DNA from: Shimia marina
GTDB lineage: Bacteria; Pseudomonadota; Alphaproteobacteria; Rhodobacterales; Rhodobacteraceae
DNA length: 64,000 nucleotides
Assembly (NCBI RefSeq): GCF_001458175.1
Contig: NZ_CYPW01000024.1
Span: 85,212 to 149,211 of the forward strand
Reading direction: 5' to 3'
The notes below the pieces were generated by a model, which had not been told where the DNA came from, did not search any database, and was given only the letters and a program-made list of their open reading frames with translations. Positions 27,504 to 36,716 of the stretch are shown piece after piece (the first letter of the stretch is position 1; each line of letters opens with the position of its first letter). A program made the translations under genes and the position numbers.

Positions 27504-27671
27504 ATGAGCTTTCGCGAAGAACATGAACTGCACAAACGTCGCTTTGGTCGCAATCTTGGTGTTGCGCTGGTGCTGGTGAGCTTCATCGTTATCGTTTTTG
27601 GCCTCACCGTGGTGAAGGTGACTCGTGGTGATTATGAGCCTGAAAACGCGTCTATTCAGAGGGGGCAGTAA
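27504..27671 (+). CDS. Small membrane protein of the cta cluster (CoxF-like)
   Basis: A 55-residue protein beginning [20 protein letters not shown] with one transmembrane segment at about residues 18-38 ([20 protein letters not shown]) and a short polar tail. Similar small frames sit between ctaB and ctaG in other Rhodobacterales and Paracoccus cta clusters. The role is unknown, presumably oxidase assembly. It starts 2 bp after ctaB and stops 2 bp before ctaG, so it is almost certainly translated. Confidence 0.85.
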   Translation: MSFREEHELHKRRFGRNLGVALVLVSFIVIVFGLTVVKVTRGDYEPENASIQRGQ

Positions 27672-27673
27672 AG

Positions 27674-28243
27674 ATGGACCCCAAGAAAAAGACGCTGTTG
27701 CAGACCGTTGGTGTGGTTGTTGTCATGGGCGCTCTGGCCTGGGCATCGGTGCCATTTTATGACTGGTTCTGTCGCGTGACAGGGTTTGGTGGCATCACCA
27801 ACACGGCTGAAGTGGGCAGTGATGTCATTCTGGATCGCACGATCAAAGTGCGTTTCGACGCCTCAATCGAGCGTGGAATGCCGTGGGATTTCAAACCGGT
27901 GCAGCGTGAAATGGAAGTGCGTATCGGGGAAACTGGACTGGCTTTTTATGAGGCTTACAACCCCACCGATCGCCCCATCGCAGGCACTGCAAGCTACAAT
28001 GTAGCGCCCTATGACGCCGGTGGGTTTTTCACAAAAATCGACTGCTTCTGCTTTGAGCAGCAGGTGCTTCAGCCCGGTGAGCGGGTGATGATGCCCGTTA
28101 GCTTTTATGTGGATCCGGAAATCGTCGAAGACCGCGACGCGAAATACATCAAGGTGATCACTTTGGGATACACCTTCTACGAAACAGACTTGCCCGAAGA
28201 ACTGGCGTCCTTGACGACAGAGGGCGAGAGCAAGCAAAACTAA
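27674..28243 (+). CDS. ctaG: Cytochrome c oxidase assembly protein CtaG/Cox11
   Basis: A 189-residue copper chaperone that delivers CuB to subunit I. One N-terminal transmembrane helix (about residues 11-30) anchors a periplasmic domain. The copper ligands are the pair in DCFCFEQQ, followed by the conserved MPVSFYVDPEI. AAAG precedes the ATG; spacing of 2 bp from the small upstream gene and 30 bp to ctaE supports one operon. Confidence 0.96.
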   Translation: MDPKKKTLLQTVGVVVVMGALAWASVPFYDWFCRVTGFGGITNTAEVGSDVILDRTIKVRFDASIERGMPWDFKPVQREMEVRIGETGLAFYEAYNPTDRPIAGTASYNVAPYDAGGFFTKIDCFCFEQQVLQPGERVMMPVSFYVDPEIVEDRDAKYIKVITLGYTFYETDLPEELASLTTEGESKQN

Positions 28244-28273
28244 GGCATGCCTTCCAACGAGGGAACTGAAAAT

Positions 28274-29107
28274 ATGGCGCACGCTAAGAATCACGACTAT
28301 CACATTTTGGCCCCCTCCTGGTGGCCCTTCCTCGCCTCCGTTGGCGGGTTTATCATGCTGTTTGGGGCCGTTGTCTGGATGGCTGGGGATCTTCCGATGT
28401 TCGGCGAGCGCATCGTGCTCAGCGGTCCATGGCCGTTCCTGATCGGCCTGGCAATGGTGCTTTATGTCATGTTCGGCTGGTGGGCTGACGTGATTGCAGA
28501 AAGCAAAGTGGGTGATCACACCCCTGTTGTTCAGATTGGCCTGCGGTATGGCTTCATTCTGTTCATCATTTCCGAAGTGATGTTCTTTGCCGCTTGGTTC
28601 TGGACCTTCTTCAAACACGCGATGTACCCCATGGGCCCACAAAGCCCCGCGGTGGATGGTGTATGGCCGCCCGCAGGGATTGAGACTTTTGATCCATGGC
28701 ACCTGCCGCTGATCAACACGCTGATCCTGCTGTGCTCCGGCTGTGCGGCCACTTGGGCACACCACGCTCTGGCACATGAAGACAACCGCGAAGACATGAA
28801 GTGGGGCCTGATCATTTCCGTGGCTCTGGGCGTGATCTTCACCTTCTTCCAGGCCTATGAATACAGCCACGCGGCCTTTGGTTTTGCTGGCAACATCTAC
28901 GGCGCGTCCTTCTTCATGGCGACCGGCTTCCACGGCTTCCACGTTGTTGTGGGTACGATCTTCCTGTTTGTCTGTCTGCTGCGCCTTCAGGCGGGGCATT
29001 TCACCAAGGAAAAGCACGTCGGGTTTGAGGCCGCGGCATGGTACTGGCACTTTGTGGATGTGGTCTGGCTGTTCCTCTTTGCAGCGATCTACGTCTGGGG
29101 CCAGTAA
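28274..29107 (+). CDS. ctaE: Cytochrome c oxidase subunit III
   Basis: A 277-residue core subunit with seven transmembrane helices. Family segments include [22 protein letters not shown] at the start, [16 protein letters not shown] and the C-terminal [15 protein letters not shown] use the ATG at 28274, preceded by GAGGGA; an upstream ATG at 28247 adds nine unlikely residues. A strong terminator follows. Confidence 0.97.
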   Translation: MAHAKNHDYHILAPSWWPFLASVGGFIMLFGAVVWMAGDLPMFGERIVLSGPWPFLIGLAMVLYVMFGWWADVIAESKVGDHTPVVQIGLRYGFILFIISEVMFFAAWFWTFFKHAMYPMGPQSPAVDGVWPPAGIETFDPWHLPLINTLILLCSGCAATWAHHALAHEDNREDMKWGLIISVALGVIFTFFQAYEYSHAAFGFAGNIYGASFFMATGFHGFHVVVGTIFLFVCLLRLQAGHFTKEKHVGFEAAAWYWHFVDVVWLFLFAAIYVWGQ

Positions 29108-29154
29108 GGCCAACAGCAAAAGGTTGATCCTTTTGCGAGGATAGGATTAAAGCA

Positions 29155-29188
29155 ATGCGCGGTGGGCCATTCCCACCGCGCATTTTTT
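29155..29188 (+). terminator. Rho-independent terminator after ctaE
   Basis: A 12-bp perfect stem ATGCGCGGTGGG/CCCACCGCGCAT with loop CCATT runs into TTTTTT. It separates the structural oxidase genes from surf1, so surf1 must use read-through or its own promoter. Confidence 0.92.
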
Positions 29189-29205
29189 CGTGAAAGGACC
29201 CCCAC

Positions 29206-29886
29206 GTGCGCCGACTGATCCTGCCGCTTTTCTTTGGCATTCTGGGCACAGTCGTTCTGGTGTCGCTGGGCACCTGGCAGGTGCAGCGCCTGACATGGAA
29301 GCAGGGGGTGATTGCCGATATCGAAGCGCGGATTTCCGGTGTGCCTGTGGCCGTCCCTGCGGAACCGGACCCAGAGCAAGATCGCTATCGGCCCGTCTTT
29401 GCGACTGGCACCATCCTTGATGAGGAATTGCATTTTCTGGCCAGCACAAAAGAGGCCGGAGCGGTGTATCGCATAGTGGCGGCCTTTGAAACAGAGACCG
29501 GACGGCGCATCATGGCTGATCGGGGCTGGATCAAAACCGCCGACAAAGCGGCGGGTGGGCGCGCGCCTGTGACCACAACGATCACAGGCAATCTGCATTG
29601 GCCGGATGAACGTGACAGCTTTACGCCGCCCAATGACGCCGCTGGCAATATCTGGTTTGCGCGCGATGTCGCGGAAATGGCGGCAGCGCTTCAGACCGAA
29701 CCAGTGCTTGTGATTGTGCGCGAAACCACCGAAGAGCCGAGGCTGGTGACGCCTTTGCCGCTGGATCAAGCCGCCATTCCCAACAATCACCTTGAATATG
29801 TCATCACCTGGTATGGGCTGGCGATTGTCTGGGTGGCGATGACCCTGTATTACCTGCGCCGGATGCGCAAAACCAAGAAGGCCTGA
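29206..29886 (+). CDS. SURF1 family cytochrome oxidase biogenesis protein
   Basis: A 226-residue membrane protein with two transmembrane helices near the ends (about residues 4-22 and 196-216) and a periplasmic domain between. This is the Surf1/Shy1 layout, thought to assist heme A insertion into subunit I. Motifs include LGTWQVQRLTWKQ, DRGWIKT and NNHLEYVITWYGLAIVWVAM. The start is GTG. It lies between the ctaE terminator and thrC, 5 bp before the latter. Confidence 0.92.
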   Translation: MRRLILPLFFGILGTVVLVSLGTWQVQRLTWKQGVIADIEARISGVPVAVPAEPDPEQDRYRPVFATGTILDEELHFLASTKEAGAVYRIVAAFETETGRRIMADRGWIKTADKAAGGRAPVTTTITGNLHWPDERDSFTPPNDAAGNIWFARDVAEMAAALQTEPVLVIVRETTEEPRLVTPLPLDQAAIPNNHLEYVITWYGLAIVWVAMTLYYLRRMRKTKKA

Positions 29887-29891
29887 GAGAC

Positions 29892-31280
29892 GTGAAATAC
29901 ATTTCGACCCGTGGAAATGCCCCGGAGCTGAGCTTTGAAGAGGCCATGTTGACCGGCCTTGCACGTGATGGCGGCCTCTATGTGCCTGAGACCATTCCGA
30001 CGCTGAGCCGCGAAGAGATCGCCGCGCTGGCTGGTAAATCCTATGAAGAGGCGGCCTTTACGGTGATGCGGCCCTTTGTGGGGGATGCTTTCAGCGATGA
30101 GGAATTCAAGGGTATCATCGCGCGGGCCTATGCCAATTTCCGTCATGAGGCGCGCGCGCCCTTGGTACAATTGGCGCCAAATCACTATCTGCTTGAGCTG
30201 TTCCACGGCCCGACGCTGGCATTCAAGGACTTTGCGATGCAGCTGATTGGTCAGCTGTTTCAGTTTTCACTGGCGCGGCGCAATGAGCGTGTGACCATTG
30301 TTGGCGCAACTTCTGGCGACACGGGATCTGCGGCGATTGAAGCCTTCCGCGGTTTGGACAATGTGGATGTGTTTATCCTGTTCCCGCATGGGCGCGTGTC
30401 GCCCATTCAGCGCAAACAGATGACCACGCCCACGGACAGCAATGTGCATGCGCTGGCGCTGGATGGCGATTTTGACGATTGTCAGGCGCGTCTGAAGGAC
30501 ATGTTCAACGATTTTGAGTTCCGCGACGGCGTGAAGCTGGCCGGGGTGAATTCGATCAACTGGGCGCGCGTACTGGCGCAGGTGGTATACTACTTTACCT
30601 CCGCTGTGAGCCTTGGCGCGCCAGATCGCAAGGTGAGCTTCACCGTGCCAACCGGCAATTTTGGGGACATTTTTGCAGGCTATATTGCCAAAAAGATGGG
30701 CCTGCCGATTGAGCGTCTGGTGATTGCCACCAACCAAAATGACATCCTGCATCGTACCATGGAGAGCGGCGCCTACACCAAAGAGGGGGTGACCCCCTCG
30801 ATCAGCCCGTCGATGGATATTCAGGTGAGCTCCAACTTTGAGCGGGCGCTGTTTGATGCCTATGGCCGCGATGGCGGGGCGGTGGCGCAGCTGATGGAAG
30901 AGCTGAAGGACGGGGCCTTTGCGATCAGTCAGGGCGCGATGGAGACGCTGCGTGATCATTTTGCAAGCGGTCGTGCCTCTGAGGAAGAAACCACGGCGAC
31001 AATTGCCGGTGCGTTTACCTCTTGCGGAGAAGTGCTTTGCCCACACTCTGCGGTTGGCGTAAAGGTCGCAAATGCCTATCTGGGCGATGTGCCAATGGTG
31101 ACACTGGCCACCGCGCATCCGGCGAAGTTCCCGGACGCTGTGGAAACCGCCATGGGCGCACGCCCGGCACTGCCGCCACATATGGCGGATATGATGGACA
31201 AAGATGAACGCGTCACCCGTGTGCCCAATGATCTTGGGGCGCTGGAAACGCTGATCAAGGAACGGATTGCACAACGTTGA
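29892..31280 (+). CDS. thrC: Threonine synthase
   Basis: A 462-residue PLP enzyme that converts O-phosphohomoserine to threonine. The PLP lysine is in HGPTLAFKDFAMQ, and NYSTRGN-like YISTRGNAP opens the protein. The start codon is GTG with GAGAGA just upstream. It overlaps the next gene by 4 bp (TTGA). Confidence 0.96.
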   Translation: MKYISTRGNAPELSFEEAMLTGLARDGGLYVPETIPTLSREEIAALAGKSYEEAAFTVMRPFVGDAFSDEEFKGIIARAYANFRHEARAPLVQLAPNHYLLELFHGPTLAFKDFAMQLIGQLFQFSLARRNERVTIVGATSGDTGSAAIEAFRGLDNVDVFILFPHGRVSPIQRKQMTTPTDSNVHALALDGDFDDCQARLKDMFNDFEFRDGVKLAGVNSINWARVLAQVVYYFTSAVSLGAPDRKVSFTVPTGNFGDIFAGYIAKKMGLPIERLVIATNQNDILHRTMESGAYTKEGVTPSISPSMDIQVSSNFERALFDAYGRDGGAVAQLMEELKDGAFAISQGAMETLRDHFASGRASEEETTATIAGAFTSCGEVLCPHSAVGVKVANAYLGDVPMVTLATAHPAKFPDAVETAMGARPALPPHMADMMDKDERVTRVPNDLGALETLIKERIAQR

Positions 31281-32539
31281 CAGTTCAACTTCACACCCTC
31301 TCCAATGGGTTTCGCATCGTAACAGAACATATGCCCGGGCTGGAAAGCGCCTCAATTGGCATCTGGGTGAGCGCGGGCGGGCGTCATGAACGCGCCCCAC
31401 AGAATGGCATTGCCCATTTTCTGGAGCATATGGCCTTCAAAGGCACCAAACGGCGCAATGCACTTGAGATTGCGGAAACCATCGAGGATGTGGGGGGCTA
31501 TATCAACGCCTATACCAGCCGCGAGGTGACCGCCTATTACGCGCGCGTGCTCAAGGATGATGTTGCGCTGGCGCTGGATGTGGTGGGAGACATTGTGCTG
31601 AACCCGATCTTTGATCCCAATGAGATCGAAGTGGAGCGGGGGGTGATCCTTCAGGAGATCGGTCAGGCGCTCGACACACCGGATGACGTGATTTTTGACT
31701 GGCTGCAGGAGCGTGCTTATCCCGATCAGCCGATGGGGCGCACCATTCTGGGCGAAGACGATCACGTGCGCAGTTTTGGGCGCGAAGATCTGTCACGCTT
31801 TGTCACGGAGCACTATCGCCCGGAACGGATGATCCTTGCTGCGGCAGGGGGCGTGGATCACGAGGAAATCGTGCGTTTGGCCGAAGAGATGTTTGGCCAT
31901 CTGGAGCGTGGCCCGCTGATCGAGGTGGTGCCGGCGCAGTTTTCCGGGGGCGAATACCGCACCGAAAAAGCGCTGGAGCAGGCGCATTTTGCGATTGGGT
32001 TTGAAAGCCCGGATTATTGCAGTCCGGATATTTACACGGCGCAGATTTATTCCACCGCTCTGGGTGGGGGCATGTCGAGCCGCCTGTTTCAGGAAGTGCG
32101 CGAAAAGCGGGGGCTGTGCTATTCGATCTTTGCACAAACCGGTGCCTACGCGGATACGGGCATGACCACGATCTATGCGGGCACCTCTGGGGCGCAGATC
32201 GCGGAGCTGGCGGAAATCACCATTGATGAGCTCAAACGCGCGGCGGAAGACATGAACGCGATTGAGATCGCGCGGGCGCGCACGCAGATGAAGGCGGGGC
32301 TGCTCATGGGGCTGGAAAGCCCGTCAAGCCGGGCGGAACGGCTGGCGCGGATGCTGGCGATCTGGGGACATATCCCCAGCCTGCCAGAAACCGTCACGCG
32401 AATTGATGCGGTGTCAGATGAAGATGTGCGCCGCTTTGCCGAGCAGATGGCCAGCAAGGCCCGCAGCGCCATGGCGCTTTATGGGCCTGTGTCCGGCGCG
32501 CCTGCTCTTGAGGCGCTGGAAGAGAGGCGCGCGGCCTGA
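31277..32539 (+). CDS. M16 family zinc peptidase (processing-peptidase type)
   Basis: A 420-residue peptidase resembling the beta subunit of mitochondrial processing peptidase. The inverted zinc motif is HFLEHMAFKGT (HxxEH), with the distal glutamate in IEDVGGYINAYTSRE. The C-terminal half contains the substrate-positioning segment GGMSSRLFQEVREKRGLCYSI. The start is TTG overlapping the thrC stop; this matches the family N-terminus (LSNGFRIVTEHMPG). Substrate unknown. Confidence 0.93.
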   Translation: MTVQLHTLSNGFRIVTEHMPGLESASIGIWVSAGGRHERAPQNGIAHFLEHMAFKGTKRRNALEIAETIEDVGGYINAYTSREVTAYYARVLKDDVALALDVVGDIVLNPIFDPNEIEVERGVILQEIGQALDTPDDVIFDWLQERAYPDQPMGRTILGEDDHVRSFGREDLSRFVTEHYRPERMILAAAGGVDHEEIVRLAEEMFGHLERGPLIEVVPAQFSGGEYRTEKALEQAHFAIGFESPDYCSPDIYTAQIYSTALGGGMSSRLFQEVREKRGLCYSIFAQTGAYADTGMTTIYAGTSGAQIAELAEITIDELKRAAEDMNAIEIARARTQMKAGLLMGLESPSSRAERLARMLAIWGHIPSLPETVTRIDAVSDEDVRRFAEQMASKARSAMALYGPVSGAPALEALEERRAA

Positions 32540-33129
32540 TGCTTCTGACGCGCCGCAAGGTACGGATTGAAACCGACCGGCTGACGCTGCGGCCGCCCAT
32601 TCACGCGGATTTTCGCGCCTGGGCGGAACTGCGCAGCGCCAGTGCAGGGTTTCTGGTGCCTTGGGAGCCGATTTGGGCGGCCACACATCTGAGCCGTAAG
32701 AGCTTCACCAACCGTGTCTACTGGGCGCAGCGGTCCATTGCGAATGACACGGCGGTGCCGCTGTTCATGGTGCGGCGTGAAGATGAGGCCTTGGTGGGCG
32801 CCATCACACTGGACAATATCCGCCGCGGCCCCGCACAGGCCGGGACGCTGGGCTATTGGGTTGGGCAGAAATTTGCGCGCAAAGGCTATATGAGTGAAGC
32901 CATTGAGGCGGTGGTGCATCATGCCTTCACGCGGCTGGATCTGAGCCGCATCGAGGCGGCCTGCCTGCCGGAAAACACCCCCAGCCGGGGTGTTTTGGAA
33001 AAGTCCGGCTTCAAGTACGAAGGCGTGGCGCAGAGCTATTTGCAGATCAATGGCCGCTGGCGCACCCATGTGCTTTATGCGGCTTTGCGCCATGATCGGC
33101 GCGGGCGCACTCTTGCCGGGCAGGCCTGA
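32539..33129 (+). CDS. GNAT-family N-acetyltransferase (RimJ/RimL type)
   Basis: A 196-residue acetyltransferase. The family pattern is ETDRLTLRPPIHADFRAWAELR near the start, GTLGYWVGQKFARKGYMSEA for acetyl-CoA binding and LSRIEAACLPENTPSRGVLEKSGFKYEG in the last third, all as in RimJ/RimL. The target may be a ribosomal protein N-terminus, but this is family inference. Its ATG overlaps the peptidase stop (TGATG), so it is coupled. Confidence 0.9.
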   Translation: MLLTRRKVRIETDRLTLRPPIHADFRAWAELRSASAGFLVPWEPIWAATHLSRKSFTNRVYWAQRSIANDTAVPLFMVRREDEALVGAITLDNIRRGPAQAGTLGYWVGQKFARKGYMSEAIEAVVHHAFTRLDLSRIEAACLPENTPSRGVLEKSGFKYEGVAQSYLQINGRWRTHVLYAALRHDRRGRTLAGQA

Positions 33130-33148
33130 CCCCTAGACGTTGACTTAT

Positions 33149-34573
33149 ATGCGGTCTAATCCTGCGGGTATGACTTTGACTGATGCCACTCCCGCTTTTG
33201 TTGATGCGCTTGCTGCGCAGTTGCCTGAGGATACGCTGCGCGCGCCAGAAGCCCGCTATCTGGAAGAGCCGCGCGGGCGCTACTTTGGGCAGGCGGGTGT
33301 CGTGGCCCTGCCGCGGAATGTGGAAGAGGTCTCCACAATCGTGGCGGCGTGTCACGTGGCGCATGTGCCCGTCGTGCCCTATGGCGGCGGCACAGGGCTT
33401 GTGGGTGGTCAGGTGAAGACCGAGGGGGCCGCGCCGGTCCTGCTGTCGTTGGAACGGATGAATGCGATCCGTGGAGTGTATCCTCTGGAAAATGTGCTGG
33501 TGGCGGAAGCCGGGGCCATTCTGGCGCAAGTGCAGGAGGCCGCAGAAGCGGCGGATCGGCTGTTCCCCTTGTCATTGGGTTCTGAAGGCTCCGCACGGAT
33601 TGGGGGCAATCTGGCGACCAATGCGGGCGGTGTGAATGTGCTGCGCTATGGCAATGCGCGCGACCTCTGCCTAGGGCTTGAGGCGGTGTTGCCGACTGGG
33701 GAAATTTGGCACGGTCTGACGCGGCTGCGCAAAGACAACACAGGTTATGATCTGCGCAATCTGCTTGTGGGGGCGGAGGGCACGCTTGGGGTGATCACCG
33801 CAGCGGCGCTTAAGCTCTATGCCTGCCCGCGCGCACAGGGCGCAGCGATCATGGCCGTGCGAGATGTGGAGGCGGCTTTGTCGCTGCTGGCGCTGGCCCG
33901 AGATTTGATGGGCGAAACGGTGAGTGCCTTTGAACTCCTCAGCCAGCAGGGGTTTGCTTTTCTTCGGGAAACCCTGCCGCAGGTGCGTCTGCCTTTTGAA
34001 GAGGATCCGGAGTGGTCCGTGCTGGTGGATGTGGGCCTGCAGAGCGGCGCAGAGACCGCGCTTGAAGGGCTGTTTGAGGCCGCGCTGGAGGCCGGTCTGG
34101 TCACGGATGGGGTGATTGCGCAGAGTGCGGCACAGCGGGCGGATTTCTGGACCCTGCGGGAGAGCATCCCCATCGCCAACAAACATATCGGGTCCGTGGC
34201 CAGCCATGATATTTCGCTGCCGCTGGGAGCTTTGCCCGCTTTCATCGCAGAAGCTGGTGAAAAAATTCGGGCACAGGGGCCGTTTCGCATCAACTGCTTC
34301 GGGCATGTGGGCGATGGCAATCTGCATTTCAATGTCTTCCCGCCGCGGGGCGGGAACCGGCATGACTATGACGACATCCGCGCAGAGGTGAGCCGCAGCG
34401 TGCATGATCTGGTGAAAGCCTATGGCGGATCGTTCAGCGCAGAACATGGGGTGGGGCGGCTTAAGGTGGCAGATTTGCAGACCTATGGCGACCCAAGCCG
34501 CCTTGCGGCGATGCGCGCCATCAAGGCTGCGCTGGATCCACATGGGATCATGAATCCGGGTGCGGTGCTTTGA
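33149..34573 (+). CDS. FAD-linked oxidase (D-lactate/D-2-hydroxyacid dehydrogenase type)
   Basis: A roughly 474-residue flavoprotein of the GlcD/D2HGDH group that oxidises 2-hydroxyacids. The FAD-binding domain reads VVPYGGGTGLVGGQ and SLGSEGSARIGGNLATNAGG, and the C-terminal substrate/metal region reads CFGHVGDGNLHFNVFPP with SAEHGVGRLK. The start is uncertain: TTG 33140, ATG 33149 or ATG 33170 are in frame and none has a good binding site. The exact substrate is not predictable. Confidence 0.88.
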   Translation: MRSNPAGMTLTDATPAFVDALAAQLPEDTLRAPEARYLEEPRGRYFGQAGVVALPRNVEEVSTIVAACHVAHVPVVPYGGGTGLVGGQVKTEGAAPVLLSLERMNAIRGVYPLENVLVAEAGAILAQVQEAAEAADRLFPLSLGSEGSARIGGNLATNAGGVNVLRYGNARDLCLGLEAVLPTGEIWHGLTRLRKDNTGYDLRNLLVGAEGTLGVITAAALKLYACPRAQGAAIMAVRDVEAALSLLALARDLMGETVSAFELLSQQGFAFLRETLPQVRLPFEEDPEWSVLVDVGLQSGAETALEGLFEAALEAGLVTDGVIAQSAAQRADFWTLRESIPIANKHIGSVASHDISLPLGALPAFIAEAGEKIRAQGPFRINCFGHVGDGNLHFNVFPPRGGNRHDYDDIRAEVSRSVHDLVKAYGGSFSAEHGVGRLKVADLQTYGDPSRLAAMRAIKAALDPHGIMNPGAVL

Positions 34574-34621
34574 CCACCGCACGCCGGTTTTTGCGCATTT
34601 GGGCTAAGCCATAGCTCCTAA

Positions 34622-34640
34622 GGTTGCCCCGAGGGGCAGC
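34622..34640. terminator. Hairpin between convergent genes
   Basis: GGTTGCCCC and GGGGCAGCC pair around a two-base loop (one G-T/mismatch). It lies between the convergent FAD oxidase and apt genes, where a shared terminator is expected, but no T run follows on either strand. Confidence 0.35.
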
Positions 34641-34646
34641 CTGTGT

Positions 34647-35201
34647 TCAGAGACCGTCGAATTCACAAAGCACGGAGACATCCATGCCCATGTCTTCGAG
34701 TTTCTTGCGACCGCCCAGTTCAGGCAGGTCGATGATGAAGGCGCAGCTGATGATTTCGCCGCCCAGACGCTCAATCAGCTTGATGCCTGCTTCTGCGGTG
34801 CCACCGGTGGCCAAGAGATCGTCCACCACCAACACCTGTTCGCCGGGCTGAATGGCATCATCGTGGATTTCCACAATCGCTTCGCCATATTCCAGTTTGT
34901 AGTCCTGAGAAATGGTGGTGCCGGGCAGTTTGCCCTTTTTGCGGATCGGCACAAAGCCGACGCTGAGCTGGTGGGCAATGGCACCGCCAAGGATGAACCC
35001 GCGCGCTTCCAGCCCGACAACCTTGTCGATGCGAATGCCTGCATAAGGGTGCAGCATCTGGTCAATGGCCATGCGGAAGCCACGTGGGTCTGCAAACAGC
35101 GTGGTGACATCGCGGAACATGATCCCTTCATGTGGGAAGTCCACAATGGTGCGGATGTAGTCTTTGACATTGGCGCTTTTGCGCTGTGTGCTTTTCAGCA
35201 T
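34647..35201 (-). CDS. apt: Adenine phosphoribosyltransferase
   Basis: A 184-residue enzyme that makes AMP from adenine and PRPP. The PRPP-binding loop is [17 protein letters not shown] and the N-terminal [18 protein letters not shown] is characteristic. I start at 35201 (MLKSTQRKS), preceded by GGGGA. mtnP, whose product releases adenine from methylthioadenosine, lies 2.2 kb upstream on the same strand; small accessory genes separate them. Confidence 0.96.
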   Translation of the reverse strand: MLKSTQRKSANVKDYIRTIVDFPHEGIMFRDVTTLFADPRGFRMAIDQMLHPYAGIRIDKVVGLEARGFILGGAIAHQLSVGFVPIRKKGKLPGTTISQDYKLEYGEAIVEIHDDAIQPGEQVLVVDDLLATGGTAEAGIKLIERLGGEIISCAFIIDLPELGGRKKLEDMGMDVSVLCEFDGL

Positions 35202-35277
35202 CAGAAGTCCCCATGAAGCTGTGAATATCGTCATGGGTTTTGACCGATGCGCCCCCTCAGTGCAAGGCGCGAGTTGC

Positions 35278-35403
35278 TTAACGGCTCAGGCTGGTACGAT
35301 AGCGTTTGAGCCGATACATGGTGTTGCTCAACCAGCGGGCATGGGGCTTATGCCAATCAAGGCGGTCGTTTACGAGAATGGTCTTGGCGGTGTGAATGTT
35401 CAT
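35278..35403 (-). CDS. Small basic hypothetical protein
   Basis: A 41-residue frame, [20 protein letters not shown]... ending RTSLSR, with a strong binding site AAAGGA 7 bases before its ATG. It is basic in its second half ([13 protein letters not shown]). No family recognised. It is transcribed divergently from the RHH gene, sharing the palindrome at 35451-35469, and lies 76 bp upstream of apt. It could be a leader peptide or a partner of the RHH protein. Confidence 0.5.
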   Translation of the reverse strand: MNIHTAKTILVNDRLDWHKPHARWLSNTMYRLKRYRTSLSR

Positions 35404-35450
35404 TTTTATTTCCTTTCTGCAAATGCCTCTGATATTTTTGCCTAGACTGT

Positions 35451-35469
35451 GTATATAAAGTGTATATAC
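35451..35469. promoter_or_regulatory. AT-rich palindrome, operator candidate
   Basis: GTATATA-AAGTG-TATATAC is a perfect inverted repeat with 5-base spacer; TGTATATA also occurs as a direct repeat. It lies between the divergent 41-residue gene and the RHH gene. RHH proteins usually bind such short repeats at their own promoter, so autoregulation is plausible. Confidence 0.55.
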
Positions 35470-35509
35470 GAATGAAAAAATCAAGACCTGATATGCAGTG
35501 GGGATTTGC

Positions 35510-35725
35510 ATGGGACAGTTGGATCGCGCCGAAGACGCCAAGAAAGCCGCTGCAAAGGCGGAGGAGAAGTCCAGAAAGAAAGCGAAAAAGGACAGTCAGC
35601 TGGTGCTGCGTCTGGACAAGGACGAACGGGATGCTTTTGTTGAGCTGTGCAAGGAACTTGATACCAGCGCTGCACGCGAAATTCGCGGATTTATCCGTAA
35701 GTTCATGAAAAAAAACGGTTCCTGA
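35510..35725 (+). CDS. Ribbon-helix-helix (CopG-like) DNA-binding protein
   Basis: A 71-residue protein. The N-terminal 28 residues are very rich in Lys and Ala (KKAAAKAEEKSRKKAKKD). The rest fits a ribbon-helix-helix: strand SQLVLRL, helix DKDERDAFVELCKELD, turn TSA, helix AREIRGFIRKFMKK. GGGG lies about 8 bases before the ATG. No toxin gene follows in the same direction, so a classical toxin–antitoxin pair is not evident; the divergent 41-residue gene is the only partner candidate. Confidence 0.7.
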   Translation: MGQLDRAEDAKKAAAKAEEKSRKKAKKDSQLVLRLDKDERDAFVELCKELDTSAAREIRGFIRKFMKKNGS

Positions 35726-35773
35726 CAAGTCGTGGAACCTGACAGAGTGCTGTGCTTGAGGCCGCGCCGCTGG

Positions 35774-36403
35774 TTAGGCAGCGCGTTTGAGGGTTGCCGT
35801 CAAAATGCCCATGCCCATAAGAGTAACGCCGCCGCCCCGTGTGAGCCCACGCATCACTTTTGGGCTTGAGATGCGGCTGCGCATTTTGTCCGCCAAAAGC
35901 GCATAGGCCAGCGCGTTCAAGGCGGCCAAAGTGACAAAGGTGCTGATAAAAATGGCAAATTGCGGCAGCATTGGTGCCTGCGGTGACAGAAACTGCGGCA
36001 CGAAGGCGATGAAAAACCCGATGCTTTTCGGATTGAGCGCGGTGACAGCCGCCGCATGCCCAAAGACGCCCCGGCCCGGCAGGTCTGACGCGCGGCTGAT
36101 ATCGGCGAGGCTGGCGTTGCCCGCGCTGCGCAGCATTTTATAGCCCAGCCACATCAGATAGGCGGCTCCAAGCCATTTGAGCACCATAAATGCCGTGGCC
36201 GATGCCAGTACAATTGCGCCCAGCCCCATCAAGGACGCGCTCATTGCGATGAGGTCTCCAAATGCCACGCCTGCTGCGGTGGCCACGGCCACTTTACGCC
36301 CCTGTGTCAGCGCATAACTCAGCACCAAAAGGATGGTCGGACCGGGGATCAACAGCAGGGCTGTGGAAGCGGCAACAAAAGTCAGCCAGAGATCAAAGGA
36401 CAT
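35774..36403 (-). CDS. LysE/RhtB family amino acid exporter
   Basis: A 209-residue inner-membrane protein with six hydrophobic segments. The LysE-family signature is seen in LLIPGPTILLVLSYALTQGRKVAVATAAGVAFGDL and LKWLGAAYLMWLGYKMLRS. Members export amino acids or homoserine lactones. It stands alone in the segment between apt and mtnP; its stop faces the RHH gene. Confidence 0.92.
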   Translation of the reverse strand: MSFDLWLTFVAASTALLLIPGPTILLVLSYALTQGRKVAVATAAGVAFGDLIAMSASLMGLGAIVLASATAFMVLKWLGAAYLMWLGYKMLRSAGNASLADISRASDLPGRGVFGHAAAVTALNPKSIGFFIAFVPQFLSPQAPMLPQFAIFISTFVTLAALNALAYALLADKMRSRISSPKVMRGLTRGGGVTLMGMGILTATLKRAA

Positions 36404-36589
36404 AGAAGGGCCTGTACAAAGTGAACAGCCCCATCAATCGCTCTATCGCGTTCAAGGTCAATAGGGTTGCGTCTATGCGTTTCGCGTCATGGCCGTGCCA
36501 GCCACTTTGGGGTCAGGTTCCCCAGAGGCGACAAAATACGGCGGCTATATTACGATGGTCCTTATTTTGTTGATTTTTGGAGATGAGTG

Positions 36590-36709
36590 ATGAGATTTGT
36601 TATTCTCGTGTTAGGCATTTCGCTGGCCGTCGCGGCGAGCTCGGTTTGGGCTCAAAGCTGCCCGGATGGCATGTACAAATGCGGCGGCACGCTGTGCTGT
36701 CCGAAGTGA
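36590..36709 (+). CDS. Small secreted cysteine-rich peptide
   Basis: A 39-residue frame: a signal peptide (MRFVILVLGISLAVAASSVWA) and an 18-residue mature part QSCPDGMYKCGGTLCCPK with four cysteines (C-x6-C-x4-C-C). GGAG lies 8 bases before the ATG. The next gene begins 7 bp after its stop, so it should be expressed with it. Four cysteines in an oxidising compartment suggest two disulfides. No family recognised. It is too short to be called by most gene finders. Confidence 0.65.
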   Translation: MRFVILVLGISLAVAASSVWAQSCPDGMYKCGGTLCCPK

Positions 36710-36716
36710 GGGCAGC

